From assembly GCA_024364735.1 (NCBI GenBank), contig JAGFNQ010001192.1:170281-234280 (forward strand): a DNA stretch of 64,000 bases. Reading direction: 5' to 3'. Made by a program: the position numbers and the translations under genes. The DNA is from Boesenbergia rotunda. Lineage: Eukaryota; Streptophyta; Magnoliopsida; Zingiberales; Zingiberaceae. A model generated the notes under the pieces. That model searched no databases. It was not told where the DNA came from and saw only the letters and a program-made list of their open reading frames with translations. Shown piece by piece: positions 13,330 to 25,135 of this stretch. Within the stretch, counting starts at the first letter, position 1, and each line of letters opens with the position of its first letter.

Positions 13330-15778
13330 TGCGTGTTGTGCCGTGTACGTCAGGTTGAGATGGACTAAGTTCCAAGATGACTCAAATCTGAGTTTCTATT
13401 TTTGATTGGTGATCTTGATCGAATATTTGATGATGTTATAAGTTTAATGGAAAAATTAATAAGAAAAAAGATTAAGTGAATTAAAAATTGATCGGACACT
13501 TGGTGATCGAAAATCTAACGAAAATGTTGGTAAGAAAAAAGTTAAGTGGATTAAAGGTTAACCGAACACTTGATGATTAAAAGTCCAATGGGAATGTTAA
13601 CAAGAGAAAGGTCCAACTATGTCAAAAGTTGATCGAACACTTGAAAATTGAAAATCTAATGGAAAGATTAATAAGAGATCCAAGTAGGTTAAAAGTTGAT
13701 CAGACACTTGATAATCGAAAATTCAATGGAAAGATTGGCAAGAGAAAATTTTAAATGGGCCAAGGAGTACCAGATACTTGGTGAAAAAGCTATAATAAGT
13801 TAAGGTTGACCGAATACTAGGCAATGAAAATCCCAATAGGTTACGGATGACTGAATATTGAGCAAAGGAAGTCATGATAGCTTGAGATCAACTGGATACC
13901 AAGTAAGACTCGAATTCAATCTTAAGAAGGTTGAATTTAGAGTTACCAATCAATTAGCAAGAGAGAGCAATCAATTAGTAAACCCTAAATTTAGATTCTA
14001 GGTTTAGGATTGGGCAATCAATGAGAGTAATCGATTGGTATAATCGATTGACAAGATTGTTGAGGCAATATGTGGTCCGGAGTGACCAAGTGTTTTGATG
14101 TTTGGGCAAAGGATTTAAGTTAGGTTTACTCTTATGTTCTTATATGTGTATGTTGAGTGTGAATGTTGTACAGGTTACACATATGGACTTGATTGGACGG
14201 CCTCGGTACGGTTAAGGGTGGTATGGAGATAAGCTGGAGGCTTGTGTGCACACTTAAGGGACCTTGGTGAGCAGGGACGATGAGCTGAGGGGCGCAGACT
14301 TCGAGGCATGCGTGAAGGATGGCATAGAGGCAAGCTGGAGGCTTGCGTGCATCCAAGGGACGGGAGTCGAAGATGAAGAGGGCACAAAGGCAATAGTCGA
14401 GGCTGCGGATGAGGAGTCAGTCGAGTCGTGAGGGTACGAGTGTTGTGTGAATGTACTCGGGAAGGGTTTCAGCTAGGGACCAGTCGACTGCCATGGGAGC
14501 AGTCGACTGGTAGGTGGCTGGTGAGTTGGCTGAGAATTCGAACGTTGGGGTGCAACGGTTGAATTTCAGTGGCAGCAGTCGATTGCCCTGAGAGCAGTCG
14601 ACTGGTGGCGAGGGTCTCAGCCCGAGTCCTATTTAAAGAGGACTTCGTGGTGGCTGAGATTTTTGACGAATCTTGTCTTAGTAAAAGGCAAGATAATAGT
14701 CTCTGTGCTCAGGTCTTCAAAAGGTGTTGTGGTGAGATTTCTCCACCCACAAGGAGCGACAGAGCTAGCCGAAGGTTATTCGGGGCGTGATCCACAGATG
14801 GATTCTTGGATTAGTCACCCATCCGGGGTGGATACCAAGTAAATCTTCCGTGTTAGCATTGGTTAGTTTTTGTCTTATTGTTTTTATTGTATATTTCGCT
14901 GTGCAACTAACCGTATAGGAACAAAGTATTCGACAAATCGCTATTCACCCCCCCCCCCCACCCTCTAGCAACGCTATTCGATCTATCATTTTCTTCAAGA
15001 GTAAATCAATTGGGTCAATCCCAATCGATTAGCTTCGACTGGTCAATTAATTGGCTATGTTTTTGCGAGACCATAAAAGGTTGCCAAATTGATTGTCCGA
15101 TCAATTAGACATTGTCAATTGGCTGGTTCAATCGATTGGCAAACTTTCTTTAAGGTGAAGAAAGCTTCGGAATCAATTAGGTCAATCGATTAGAAGTCAA
15201 CAATTGATTGGTATGACTTACTAATAGATTGGTCAGAGTCATTCTACAGGTTTGAACAGTCAGATCTGACATAACAATCGATTGTGGGTAAGGCCAATTG
15301 ATTCGAAGGTGCCCGAAACCTTAGAAAAGGGAGTTTCGTGGAGATTTCAAAGCATTAGTTCTTAAGAGGTTAAAGGTGAAGTGTCATTGTATTTTCAGCC
15401 ATCAAAAGGCTACCCTAAGCAATAAGTAGGTATTCAAAGCAAAGATCTTATATATAAAGTTTGTTACTTTCATTTGCTGGTGTATTTTGCTTTTCTTGAT
15501 ATTTCTTGTGCTCAAACATGTAAGAGGCTTCTTCACCTCTCAAAGGTTTTCGAGAAGTAGAAAGTTTTTAGTAGAAGCTATGAGGGAGTAGTGGACAATT
15601 AGATTAGTCATCTTAAAGAGGGATATCAAGTAAAATCCTGTAGTACATGTGGAGTCAAATTTGAATCAAGGTTTTTGGTGCGCATTCAAACGACGACAAT
15701 GACAAGATGAAGAGAAGTGATCGAAGCTATTCACCCCCCTCCCCTCACCCTCCCCTTCTAGCTTATACAGGTCCTAAC
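13330..15778 (+). mobile_element. Degraded 5' LTR of an old SIRE-like copia element
   Basis: The right edge is set by GTCCTAACA followed by AGTGG, where plant copia elements place the LTR end and the start of the initiator-Met primer site; the rest of that site is lost. The LTR carries degenerate repeats of about 80 bases at 13440-13860 built around GATCGAACACTTGATGAT, and many CAATCGATTGG-like words at 13920-14050 and 15005-15300. The C-rich run at 15726-15760 followed by CTAGC is typical of SIRE/Maximus LTR ends. The left edge near 13330 is a guess. The gag remains downstream agree in lineage and strand. The LTR is split by the insertion at 14057-14995. Confidence 0.5.
14057..14995 (+). mobile_element. 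LTR-like insertion (probable solo LTR) inside the older LTR
   Basis: The segment begins near TGTTGAGGCAATATGTGGTC and ends just past a C-rich run and CTAGC, a SIRE-type LTR pattern. The words CAAGA at 14052-14056 and 14996-15000 flank it and could be a 5-bp target duplication. The CAATCGATT-rich host LTR resumes at once on the right, which supports an insertion. The termini do not give a clean TG...CA with that duplication, so the exact edges are uncertain. No internal coding region is present, hence the solo LTR reading. Two CAGTCGACTG-like words occur at 14480-14605. Confidence 0.5.
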
Positions 15779-16504
15779 AAGTGGGAGGAAGAAGAAGAAG
15801 TTAAATTCTTGGAGCCCTCCAATATCATCAAGTCGTCAAATTAATCATCAAAGAAGCTCAAGTTTGTAAATGGTTCCTTAAGATGGATTTGGATATGACA
15901 TTTGGGTGCCTCTATCATTTAGAATGGGAAGCTTCGATCTTTGAAAATCAAAAATGAAAATTTTCTTAATGATTGATATAAAACAATGGTTTGCTCTAAT
16001 GAAAAGATTTGAAGCTCCAAGAAATACAAAAGAAAAATCTCTTGGAAAGAGTAAATGGACTAAGGAGCAAGTTTAAAAATTTAAGGTAAATGATAAGGTA
16101 ACTAAATTGTTAGCAAGTAGTTTATCTAATAACATTTTATGTAAGATAGGTAATTACAAGGATGCAAGTTATTTATGGAGTAAGTTGGTCAAGCTCCATT
16201 AAAATCCAACCATAATGCAAAGTAAAGAAAAATTCAAGAAGGAAGACTCTTTAGATCACGAACAAGAGGATTCAAAAATTGAGAGGTGTTCAACATCCGA
16301 AGATGGAATTGAAGAAGCATCAACACCAGGGATTAAAGGGGAGAGCTCATTGACACCGGAACAAGAATAAGTTTATACATCCGAAACCAATAAGGAAGAA
16401 TCATATGTCATCAATGAATAAAGAAGGTAAAACACACTCAATTCATAAAGATAAAGATCATATAATATGCTTTGAGTATAAGAGTAAAGGGCACTACAAG
16501 TGTA
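15779..16504 (+). pseudogene. SIRE-like copia gag remnant, first part
   Basis: Broken plus-strand frames read like copia Gag: WFALMKRFEAP, KWTKEQV then a stop, KFKVNDKVTKLLASSLSNNIL, CKIGNYKDASYLWSKLVKLH. Close to the right end comes a decayed zinc knuckle, CFEYKSKGHYKC, with a Tyr where the second Cys should be. The reading breaks at 16504, where a younger element is inserted, and resumes at 20163. Many stops show that it is long dead. Confidence 0.72.
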
Positions 16505-17338
16505 TGTGGGATCGGTGGCGTCGATAGAGGAGGGTGAATATCGATTTTCGTTTTTTGTCGGAACTTCATCGATCATTCGTTCTATCTATCAAGAGTGTTA
16601 GTACGCAACGGAATAATAAGAAACAATAAACACAATCAACACGCGGGATTTTACTTGGTTCCCAACCCGCCAAGGTCAGTACGTCCAAGACCTAATCACG
16701 GGAAGTGCCCGGCTGCCCGCACACTATAGATCTCCTTTCGGGAAGCTTTGGGCGGAGAAACCCATCTTACAGTTTTGAGTACAAACGTAAATAAAGAAAA
16801 TGATTACAACTTATAAGTAAAAGCAAGCCAACAAGAAATGATGATCCCGACCAATCCGGAGTCCGAAAGCGTCGCGCACTTCCTCCTGGAGTCTCCTTGG
16901 TCGTAGAACTTCACATTAGCACTTTAGCTTCGCTGTGAATGAGTAGTAGGATGAAAGAATTGATGTTCTGAAACCTTGGATCGAAACCCCTATTTATATA
17001 ATCATTCAGGCGCCCGAGAGCCTATAAGGGCGTCCTCAATGTGAAGTAATTTGATTCACACTAACGAATTAGGTGTAGGGATAAATATGGTGTTGAAGGC
17101 GCCCTCAACACCTTGAGGGCACCCTCAACAATGAGGGCGCCCTCAAGCTTGACTAGGAGCTCCTGACCCAAACTTTGTTCATCTGCGTTTGCTCCCTATC
17201 TTGTCTTCAGCTCCAGGTTCCTACAAGACAAACAAACACAAGATAAATAAAAAATCCTAAGCCTAAGTTCTGTAAATCTACCTAACCTACTAGGTTTTTA
17301 CTTGAAGTCAACTCTCCAACACTTTACTAAGGTCAACT
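16505..17338 (-). repeat. Left (3') LTR of the nested copia element, truncated
   Basis: It matches 18247 to about 19065 of the right LTR, including the phrases around CTTCCTCCTGGAGTCTCCTT and GAGGGCGCCCTCAA. It stops in the shared GGTCAACTC word, where the right LTR continues for another 1.1 kb, so the break here is a deletion junction into gag. Confidence 0.75.
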
Positions 17339-17673
17339 CTCCAAACTAAAAGATTTTCATTATTATCTTCAAAATTATTAGGATTATTATTAATTAAGGT
17401 TTCATAACTATCTTTAAAATTATTAGAATTATCTTCAGAATTATTAATTAAAGTTTCATTATTTTCTTCAAAATTATTAGAACTATTATTAATTAAGGTT
17501 TCATAACTATCTTCAAAATTATTAGAATTATATTCAGAATTATTAATTAAAGTTTCATCATTATCTTCAAAATTATTAGGATTATTATTTATTAAGGTTT
17601 CATAATTATCTTTCGAATTATTAGTATTATCTGAAAAATTATTTAAAACGTTAGAATTAATTTCTAATAGCAT
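17308..17673 (-). repeat. Tandem coding-like repeat, about 54-90 bases, in gag region
   Basis: On the minus strand an open frame of 121 codons is built from repeats of the form NNFEDxxETLINN, present about six times. The DNA is almost only A and T, with periodic GAA and TTAATTA words. It lies downstream of the gag remnant and runs through the deletion junction into LTR sequence (ending WRVDLSKVLES), so the frame is a chimera of repeat and LTR rather than a gene. Confidence 0.7.
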
Positions 17674-17689
17674 TAATATTAAATATTAA

Positions 17690-18140
17690 AGAATTAATAT
17701 TTAATATTTTAATATCATCATTGTATGATTTACATCCATTAACAAATTTATCATGTAGCATATTTAATTTGTTATGTAAAAAATCTAATTTAACAAGAAA
17801 ATCTATGTTAGCAGGGATCTTTTCAAAAATATTATCATGCATATTAAATTTTACACAAGCAGGAATATTTTTGCGAGAATTGATTTTTTGTACCTTCTTT
17901 ACCTTCCTCGGATTTTCCAACATTGTGGATCCGCTTATCCTCCAGTTTGGATACTGGTTCTTGTAGTGCCCATGCTTCTGACACTTGAACCACTTGATAT
18001 GATTCTTATCCCTCCAGACTCCTGACGTTGGTACCTCTGTTGTCGTTGATGGGGCCGTTCGAATCTTACGAGTAAGACACTTATTTTTGTAGTGTCCTCT
18101 CTCCCTGCACTAAAAACAAATTATATGAACTTTTAAATTA
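17690..18140 (-). pseudogene. Copia gag remnant with two zinc knuckles
   Basis: Minus-strand translation gives a knuckle CRERGHYKNKC, then a linker and a second knuckle-like CQKHGHYKNQYPN in which the last Cys is lost. A coiled, lysine- and asparagine-rich tail follows. This is nucleocapsid sequence of a copia Gag. Stops and the nearby deletion mean that no full protein can be made. Confidence 0.65.
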
Positions 18141-18230
18141 GACATTGAAAAGATATACCTTTCTCATCCTTGACTCCCCCTCAATTCCTGGTCTTCTTGC
18201 TCCTTCCACGGTGAGTCAGATCAAAGCCAC

Positions 18231-18246
18231 CTGCTCTGATACTAAT
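18231..18246 (-). other. Primer-binding site (initiator Met tRNA type)
   Basis: Read on the minus strand directly after the LTR end, the sequence is ATTAGTATCAGAGCAG. It matches the common plant initiator-Met site TGGTATCAGAGC with one difference and fixes the orientation of the element. Confidence 0.85.
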
Positions 18247-20157
18247 TGTAGGATCGGTGGCGTCGATAGAGGGGGGATGAATATCGACTTTCGCTTTTTG
18301 TCGGAACTTTGTCAATCGTTCGTTGATTCTATCAGGAGTGTTAGTATACAACGGAATAATAAGAAACAACAAACACAATCAACACGCGAGATTTTACTTG
18401 ATTTCCAACTGCCTAGGGTCAGTACGTCTAAGGCTTAATCACGAGAAGTGCCCGTCCACTAGTGGTCTGCTTTCCGGAAGCTTTATGGAGGCGGAGAAAT
18501 TCGTCTTACAATTTTGAGTACAAGCGCAAATAAAGAAAATGATTACAACTTGTAAGTAAAAGCAAACCAACAAGAAATAACCATCCCGACCAATTCGGAA
18601 GTCCAAAGCGTCGTGCACTTCCTCCTGGAGTCTCCTTGGTCGTTGAACTTCACCTTAGCACTTTAGCTTCACTGTGAATGAGTAGTAGGATGAAAGAATT
18701 GATGATCTGAAACCTTGGCTCGAACCCCCATTTATATAGTCATTCACGCGCCCGAGAGCCTATAGGGGCGCCCTCAATATGAAGCAATCTAATCCGCATC
18801 AACGAAATAGGCGCAGGGATAAATATGGTGTTGAGGGCGCCCCTAAGCCCTTGAGGACGCCCGAGCATTTTAAGGGCGCTTGGGAGCTCCTGACCCAGGC
18901 TTTGTTCATCTGCGTTTGCTCTCCTATCATGCCTCCAGCTCCAGGTTCCTACAAAACAAACAAACACAAGAGAAACAAATAATCGTAAGCCTAAGTTCTG
19001 TAAGTATATCTGACCTACTAGACTTTTGTTTGAAGTCAACTCTCCAAGACTTTTTCAAGGTCAACTCCTTAGGGTTTCCCACTGCCTAGCTTCACTAGGA
19101 TTTTACCTTGCCTAGATTCAAGGGCGCCCCTAAGCCCTTGAGGGCGCCCCTAAGCCCTTGAGGGCGCCCGGGCCTTTTAAGGGCGCCCGGGAGCTCCTGA
19201 CCCAGGCTTTGTTCATCTGCGTTTACTCTCCTATCATGCCTCCAGCTCCAGGTTCCTACAAAACAAACAAACACAAGAGAAACAAATAATCCTAAGCCTA
19301 AGTTCTGTAAGTATATCTGACCTACTAGACTTTTGTTTGGAGTCAACTCTCCAAGACTTTACCAAGGTCAACTCCTTAGGGTTTCCCACTACCTAGCTTC
19401 ATTAGGACTTTACCTTGCCTAGATTCACTTACCAGGACTTTTACCTAGCTTCGCTCACTAGGATTTCGTGCCCAACCTGCAGTCAGGTCTTCGTGCCCAG
19501 CTTCACTCACTAGGACTTCGTTCACCTAGCTTCACTCACTAGGACCCAATTTCACTCACCAAGATTTCATGCACGATCCTCGACTAGGACTTCATGCCCA
19601 ATTCCTCGAATCAGGACTTTGGTGCCCAACCCTCGGCCAGGTCTTCGTGCCCAATTCCTCAAACTAAGACTTCGTGCCCAGCTTCACTCACCAGGTCTTC
19701 GATGTCTTGACAATGACTTCTTTGCTAGTCATCTGATCCTGACTAGACTTCTTTCTGCCAAACATCAGGTCCTGTTTGGCTTAGTCCTTGGTCTAACTGG
19801 TCAGATAGGTTTTAGTCTCTCTGGCAAATATCAAGTCATGTTTGGTTTATCCCTTGGTCAAACTGACCAACCCTGGGTTCTCTACCAAACATCAGATCCC
19901 GTTTGGCTAACCCTTGTTCTAACTGACCAAACCTTGGTATATTATTAAACATATCATATCTAGGTTTGATCACTCTATCAAATATTAAGTCCTGTTTAGC
20001 TAACCTTTTGTCAAACTAACCATCCTTGGGTATATCCTGCCAAACATCAAGTCATGTTTGGCTTAACCCTTGGTTAGATTGATCAGACAGTGATATATTG
20101 TAAAATATCGAAACACTAGAGGTTGACTGTTCATGTCTGATATTTTTTGCACCAACA
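18247..20157 (-). repeat. Right (5') LTR with internal tandem duplications
   Basis: The LTR is about 1.9 kb. A block of about 290 bases at roughly 18836-19125 is repeated in tandem at roughly 19145-19430; both include GAGCTCCTGACCCAGGCTTT and CTCCAGCTCCAGGTTCCTAC. From 19430 to 19700 there are short repeats around TTCACTCACTAGGACTTCGT. From 19740 to 20060 there are five to six copies of a unit of about 66 bases around CCAAACATCAGGTCCTGTTT. Confidence 0.75.
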
Positions 20158-20162
20158 ACGTA

Positions 20163-21060
20163 AGTGTCCCAAATTAGTGAAGAAGAATATCAAGTAGCAC
20201 CTAAGTTGTGTGAAGGAGAAACCAAGAAGAACTAGCTACTTGATACGAAAGAGCAAAGAGCATATTGAGTGCTTCTTATGCTATCAAAAGGGACATTATC
20301 AAAATAAGCATCCAAAAAGGAGGTCTCTTTAAGCAAGAATAATGGAAGAAGCTCAAATCAATGGAGAGTTTCTAAAAATAAACCTAAAGTATCATTGGTT
20401 AATGGCATTATTTATATCATGATAACAAGCATGCTACAAATAAGTTTTATGATTTTATCACTTATTATCATGAAAATAGAAAGTATGATAATTCGAGAAA
20501 TAATTATAAATCATATCATCCTAGAATAACATTATCTAAGGATAGGAAAGTAGACAATACTTTAGGCGAGAACCCTAAAGAAAATTAGACACATGCATAT
20601 AAAAAGAAATATCCAAGGCAATAATAAAAAAATAAAAATTTAAGGATTGAAAATCAAATCTTGAGATCAAGACTTAATAATCTAGAGAAGACTCTTAGCA
20701 AGATGGAAAATATGTTTAAAAGGTTAAAGAAACAAGATATAGGCTTAAATAGATAAGAGTTATCTAAAGGCATGGAAGAAAGATTTGAGATACAAATCTA
20801 AGTTCAAGTAAAACATGGTCTCATATCAAAGAATTTTATATAGCTATGGGATTGATCCTAAGTCTAAGAGTCAAGTTAAGATTGCAAGGGAGGTTATCCC
20901 TAGAGTTAACTTTGAAGAAACTATTATGATTAAGGTTTCTAAGAAATCTAGCAAAGTTATTAGGAATGTATATAGGGAAGTCATCCCTAGTGAGTACCTA
21001 TTACACTCAAGGAGTATCAATAGATGTTGGGTTTCTAAGAGTGTAATATCTTCACACTAA
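20163..21060 (+). pseudogene. SIRE-like copia gag remnant, second part
   Basis: The older element resumes with KCPKLVKKNIK and a second knuckle CFLCYQKGHYQNKHPK, where His replaces the final Cys. A coiled-coil-like stretch (NQILRSRLNNLEKTLSKME) follows. Near the end come VIPRVNFEE, REVIPSEYL and NRCWVSKSVIS, which resemble the Gag C-terminus just before protease in SIRE-type elements. No protease, integrase or reverse transcriptase is seen to the right, so the element was also truncated. Confidence 0.65.
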
Positions 21061-23434
21061 ATGAGCATAGGATGTGTCACCCTAATTAGAAGGGTAATTA
21101 ACATAACTATGGTGAAATTGACATTTTTAAGGCATTTTCAATAGGAGTCAAAAGTATGTCAAATTGAAATTTTGACACATTCAAAATAGATAAGGCTGCC
21201 TATGTCAAATGTAGATTTTAGCTTAGTAATTAGTTGATGATAATTAGATGAAAATCTAGGTATTTTTTTATGTTATAACTATCATGTTTGTGTATCCTAT
21301 CATATGTCATGATATTATATCGTATATTCATATTACTATGAAAAATGATATATGTCATACATGTATTATTAAGATATGATAGTCCTTTTTTTTTAAAGTA
21401 TGCATTTGATGTTTGTCATAATTATTATCATATATTTTTTAATTCTTTGAAATTAAGGATAATGATATTAGTTGACATCCTAGGTAGGATGATAAATTTA
21501 AAAATATCTAAATAGAGATGTATGATATTTTGATTTAAGAAAAATCTATTATACATCTCATTATAATGACCTATTTGTGTATTGAGACATATCATGTAAA
21601 ATACGACATATAAAAAATAAATAAATAAATAAATAAATTCGCTTACATTAAATGTACAACGTGTATTTGACACGAGCTCGGCATGAGAGTTATTTTGCAT
21701 GAACTATATTTGAGGTAAGTATTTGTATTTCTCGATTTCTTTAGATTCGTTTACTTTAAATGTATAATTATTTTATTATTTAAGTAGGTTATTTTATGTG
21801 ATTAGCTAAATTACATGTGGAGGTTGTAGCGAGACCCCTCATCTTCACAAAATTATTTAATATAGTTAAAATCATCATAAAATTATTACAATAGTCATTT
21901 TATATTAATTTTAATAAAATTTAAATAATTTTTCTAAGTTAATAAAAAATTATTTTAATATAAAAAACTTTATCTATAGGATTTTGACTATGTTAAATCA
22001 ATTTATTTTAACACGCTTTTCCAATTATTTTATAGATGTTACCATAATATTGAAATAAAATTTTTTTTAAGAAAATATGATGGGATATTTTTATTTTATT
22101 TTTTATTTTTTAAAAAATATAAATATTAATTGAATTAAATCAGTTTTCCTTGTTTCTTCCAAAGAAGTTAGCTAGAGATCATATGGCAATATGAACTCAC
22201 TACTGATAGCTATTGATTGGAGAACTCTAAGAACACTTCTTCTTCGTCGTGTCGTCATCGTCGTCGTGGTGTAAAACAAGCGCGATTTAGGTTAAGAAAA
22301 TCATAAGATAAAATCATATGACTATAAATGGTTGTGTGTTCAATTGACCCGAATAAATGATCTAAGCTCTAAGCCTCATGAGGGGTCTCCTTCTTATGAG
22401 GTGTGGACCAAACAAGGTGTTAATTGTGTGTTGTATCGTTGGTGACATCCCAACCACCTCATATCTTTAAGGAATTGAATTGAGTAAAATAATATAAAAA
22501 TATTAATATTCGAGTTTGAGTTTAAAAAAATATAAATATATGTGGTATTTGAATTCATTCCAAGTTCAAAAATATAAATAATTTTTGGTTCGAATTGGAT
22601 TCAAAATGAGATTTGAGCTCGCGCTCAATTCGATTTGGTTAAACATTGATTCGAACAAAATTAAACTATAGCTTGAAATGATTTAAATTTGAGTTTGATT
22701 CGAGTTATTCTAACCTTAATTCGAACCAATTAAAATCAAAATTATGTAAAAATAAATAGAGTTCGATACGTAAATGGCTCATGAACAATCAAATAAAATA
22801 TTATTAGTTCGAATTTGTCTAAAAAATTTATTAAACATATTCAAATTCAATTCGAATTCTATAATTTTGAATAGAATTAAATATTTTTCAAACGGCTTTG
22901 AAAGCTCTTGAGTATGCTCAATTCATTCCTAGGGTTTGAGAAAGATTTTTCTTTTACGAAAAAATGATTAATTAGGTTAGATAACGTTGAATTTGAGATG
23001 ATCGATTCAGTCCCATAGAAATTTTTCACTAGTCACCAAAATAAATCAAAAAAGTGCACATGAAAACTTATCTTGACAATCAACATTCTCAAATTTGTTA
23101 CCTATTAAGAGGAAAGAATGATCATCTTTTATAAATAGTAGTGTCGACCGTATGTAAGGGAATTCTAAAATCTAACCTCTAATATCTAATCACAATCTAT
23201 CTGCTATTTTCTTTTACATTACCGTGCTATTATTTTATTTGTTCATGTCATCACGATTGTAAGATTATTTGCCCATGAGATTTTGTCACGATCAGAATAT
23301 AATCTTGACCTCAACTTAGATTTTCATAATAGACGAATCAACGTCTACAATCTCACTATAACTCTTCCTCGTTATAATCCTCTCTCTAGCTTTTTATAAT
23401 TTACTATTTGCAAAATTATTTTCTTTGACATCTA
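21061..23434. other. AT-rich intergenic DNA without recognised features
   Basis: Long AT-rich runs with stops in all frames. A short TAAA microsatellite occurs at 21615-21637 and a TCGTCG run at 22240-22264. Nothing resembling a gene, terminal repeats or target duplication was found. Confidence 0.5.
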
Positions 23435-23439
23435 ATATT

Positions 23440-24685
23440 TGTTGGAGGAATTTTCGAGATTTACAGTAAATTGAAATTACAGAAACTAATTTCAACTTAT
23501 CTTTGTTGAGTGGCCCGAGCTGCTTCTTCTTCAGTCTGCAGTCTCCCAAGCGGAATCCGAAGCTGCCGAGTGAGATCCCGAGCAGATTTCCCGAGTGGCC
23601 GAGTGAGCTCCGAGCGGCCGAGTGAGATCCGAGTGGAAATCCCCGACTCGAGCAGTTTTCCTGAGTGAGCTCCGAGTGACTGAGTGAGGTCCGAGTGTAA
23701 AACTCCCGAGTGGCCGAGTGGGAATCCCGAGTCGCCAAGTGGTAATCTCGAGTGGCTGAGGGAGCTCCGAACGAAATGGCCGAGTGAGCTCCCAAGCAGC
23801 CGAGTGGAATTCCCGAGCTGGAATTCTCGAGTAGTGGTCGGACGTCTCCCGACCGGGAAGTTGCTGAGGCCTGCACAGCACAGTTTCCTTGAAACAGATT
23901 CGTCCTCCTCCGGCGGTGCTTCGAGGCTCAGATGGACTTCTGTCTCTCAGGATACAACAGCAGACCACGGGCACAACGGAGCACTCGTTGCTCGTGGCGA
24001 ACCCGACTACTATCAGCGGAGCGGAGGTCGGGAACGAGGTGGAGTTGAAGCGGAGGAGAATTTCGAAGTCGCTGTCCCTTTTGCTCTCGGTCGGTCAGCC
24101 CCTTTATATAGGCTCAGACCCCCGCAGGAGTAAATGACGAATTAATCGTCATTTACTGTCATTTACCCGACCAGATCCAAATATCTAGGGGTTACTGATC
24201 TCGCATTAATCAAAATTAATGCTTCTGTTACATTTGAGCAAAAATCAATTTGACAAAATGTTGGTTTATCTGCTTGGACAAATTTTGCCCCAACCGGTCG
24301 GACATTCGACGTGCGCGGGTCGTGCACGCACACGAGTTCACTTGGTTCAGTACAAATCCGGGCCCTGGATTTGCACCCCCCCCCCTGCGCACCCACGCGT
24401 GAGAGAAGCCTCTCCCCTAGCATTTGTTCACAACTATCATGCTTGTGATACAATATAAACCAAATATTTTACCTTAAAACTCCCAATGTGGGACTAAAAC
24501 CCCACTCATAAGGGAGTCTCTTTATTCTCCTCCTCACTCTCCTTTCAATGGAAAGTTCCAATGTGGGACTAAAGTCCCACCACCTCTTTTCCATTCACCA
24601 TAGATATGAATGAAAAGTTCCAATGTGGGACTAAAGTCCCACCACCTCCCTTTCCATTCACAATTGATATCCATGATATCCAACA
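23440..24685 (-). repeat. Left (3') LTR of the copia element
   Basis: 1,246 bases. It contains a CCGAGTG-based minisatellite at about 23560-23840, and three copies of a short palindrome near its right end at 24488-24505, 24563-24580 and 24625-24642. Compared with the right LTR it has about 145 extra bases at about 24120-24265 and lacks about 35 bases seen near 32400. The indels suggest an insertion that is not very recent. Confidence 0.95.
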
Positions 24686-24698
24686 ATCCCCCATATGA
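24686..24698 (-). other. Polypurine tract of the copia element
   Basis: Directly inside the left LTR, the minus strand reads TCATATGGGGGAT, a purine-rich primer of the usual type for plus-strand DNA synthesis. Confidence 0.8.
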
Positions 24699-25135
24699 AT
24701 GAAAACATGGTGATAGCATTCAGCAGTTGAGTCGTGTAAAGGATAGGTAGGTTTCACCCTTTAAACCTTCCCTTGTGAAGATCTGTTTGCTTCCTGGCTG
24801 ACAGTAGACACGATGTCCTTGAACTGTGCTGCCGTTTATGTAAGCATTGACACATTTCACCCAGGACTCTCCCTGATACATCTCAGTTCTCAAGGGTGTG
24901 TTCGTTCTTGGCCATGAACACGCCTGATTCTACGAGAAGTTATAAGAATTGTGCCTTCAATTCTCTTCGAAGCGGCCCCACTTCTTTCTCACATAGGTGA
25001 TCTCTTAAGAGTTTTCCACATAACTCTATTGAATCATTAAAAGTCGTATGCTTAACCTCACTCCTTCACTGTTTCAAAGGGTCGTTCCCTCACAGTGTAC
25101 ACATTTGTCAGTGCAGTTAGGTTGTCCCTTTGAAC

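Larger units (their letters stand above)
16505..20157 (-). mobile_element. Deleted Ty1/copia element nested in the older gag
   Basis: Two related direct repeats start with TGTGGGATCGGTGGCGTCGA at 16505 and TGTAGGATCGGTGGCGTCGA at 18247. Just left of the second is a primer-binding site in minus orientation, so the 5' LTR is on the right (18247-20157) and the 3' LTR on the left (16505-about 17338). The internal part (about 17340-18246) has gag zinc-knuckle remains only; pol, the polypurine tract and part of the left LTR are deleted. The flanks are GTGTA (16500-16504) and ACGTA (20158-20162), a 5-bp target duplication with two transition differences. Joining the outer sequence restores a zinc knuckle reading GHYKCKCPKL, which supports these edges. 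Confidence 0.75.

Noticed and set aside
23394..24137. Several overlapping 80-160-codon frames on both strands, repeated at 32007-32917
   Set aside because: They lie in the two copia LTRs and are made of the CCGAGTG array. Identical placement in both LTRs explains the duplication.
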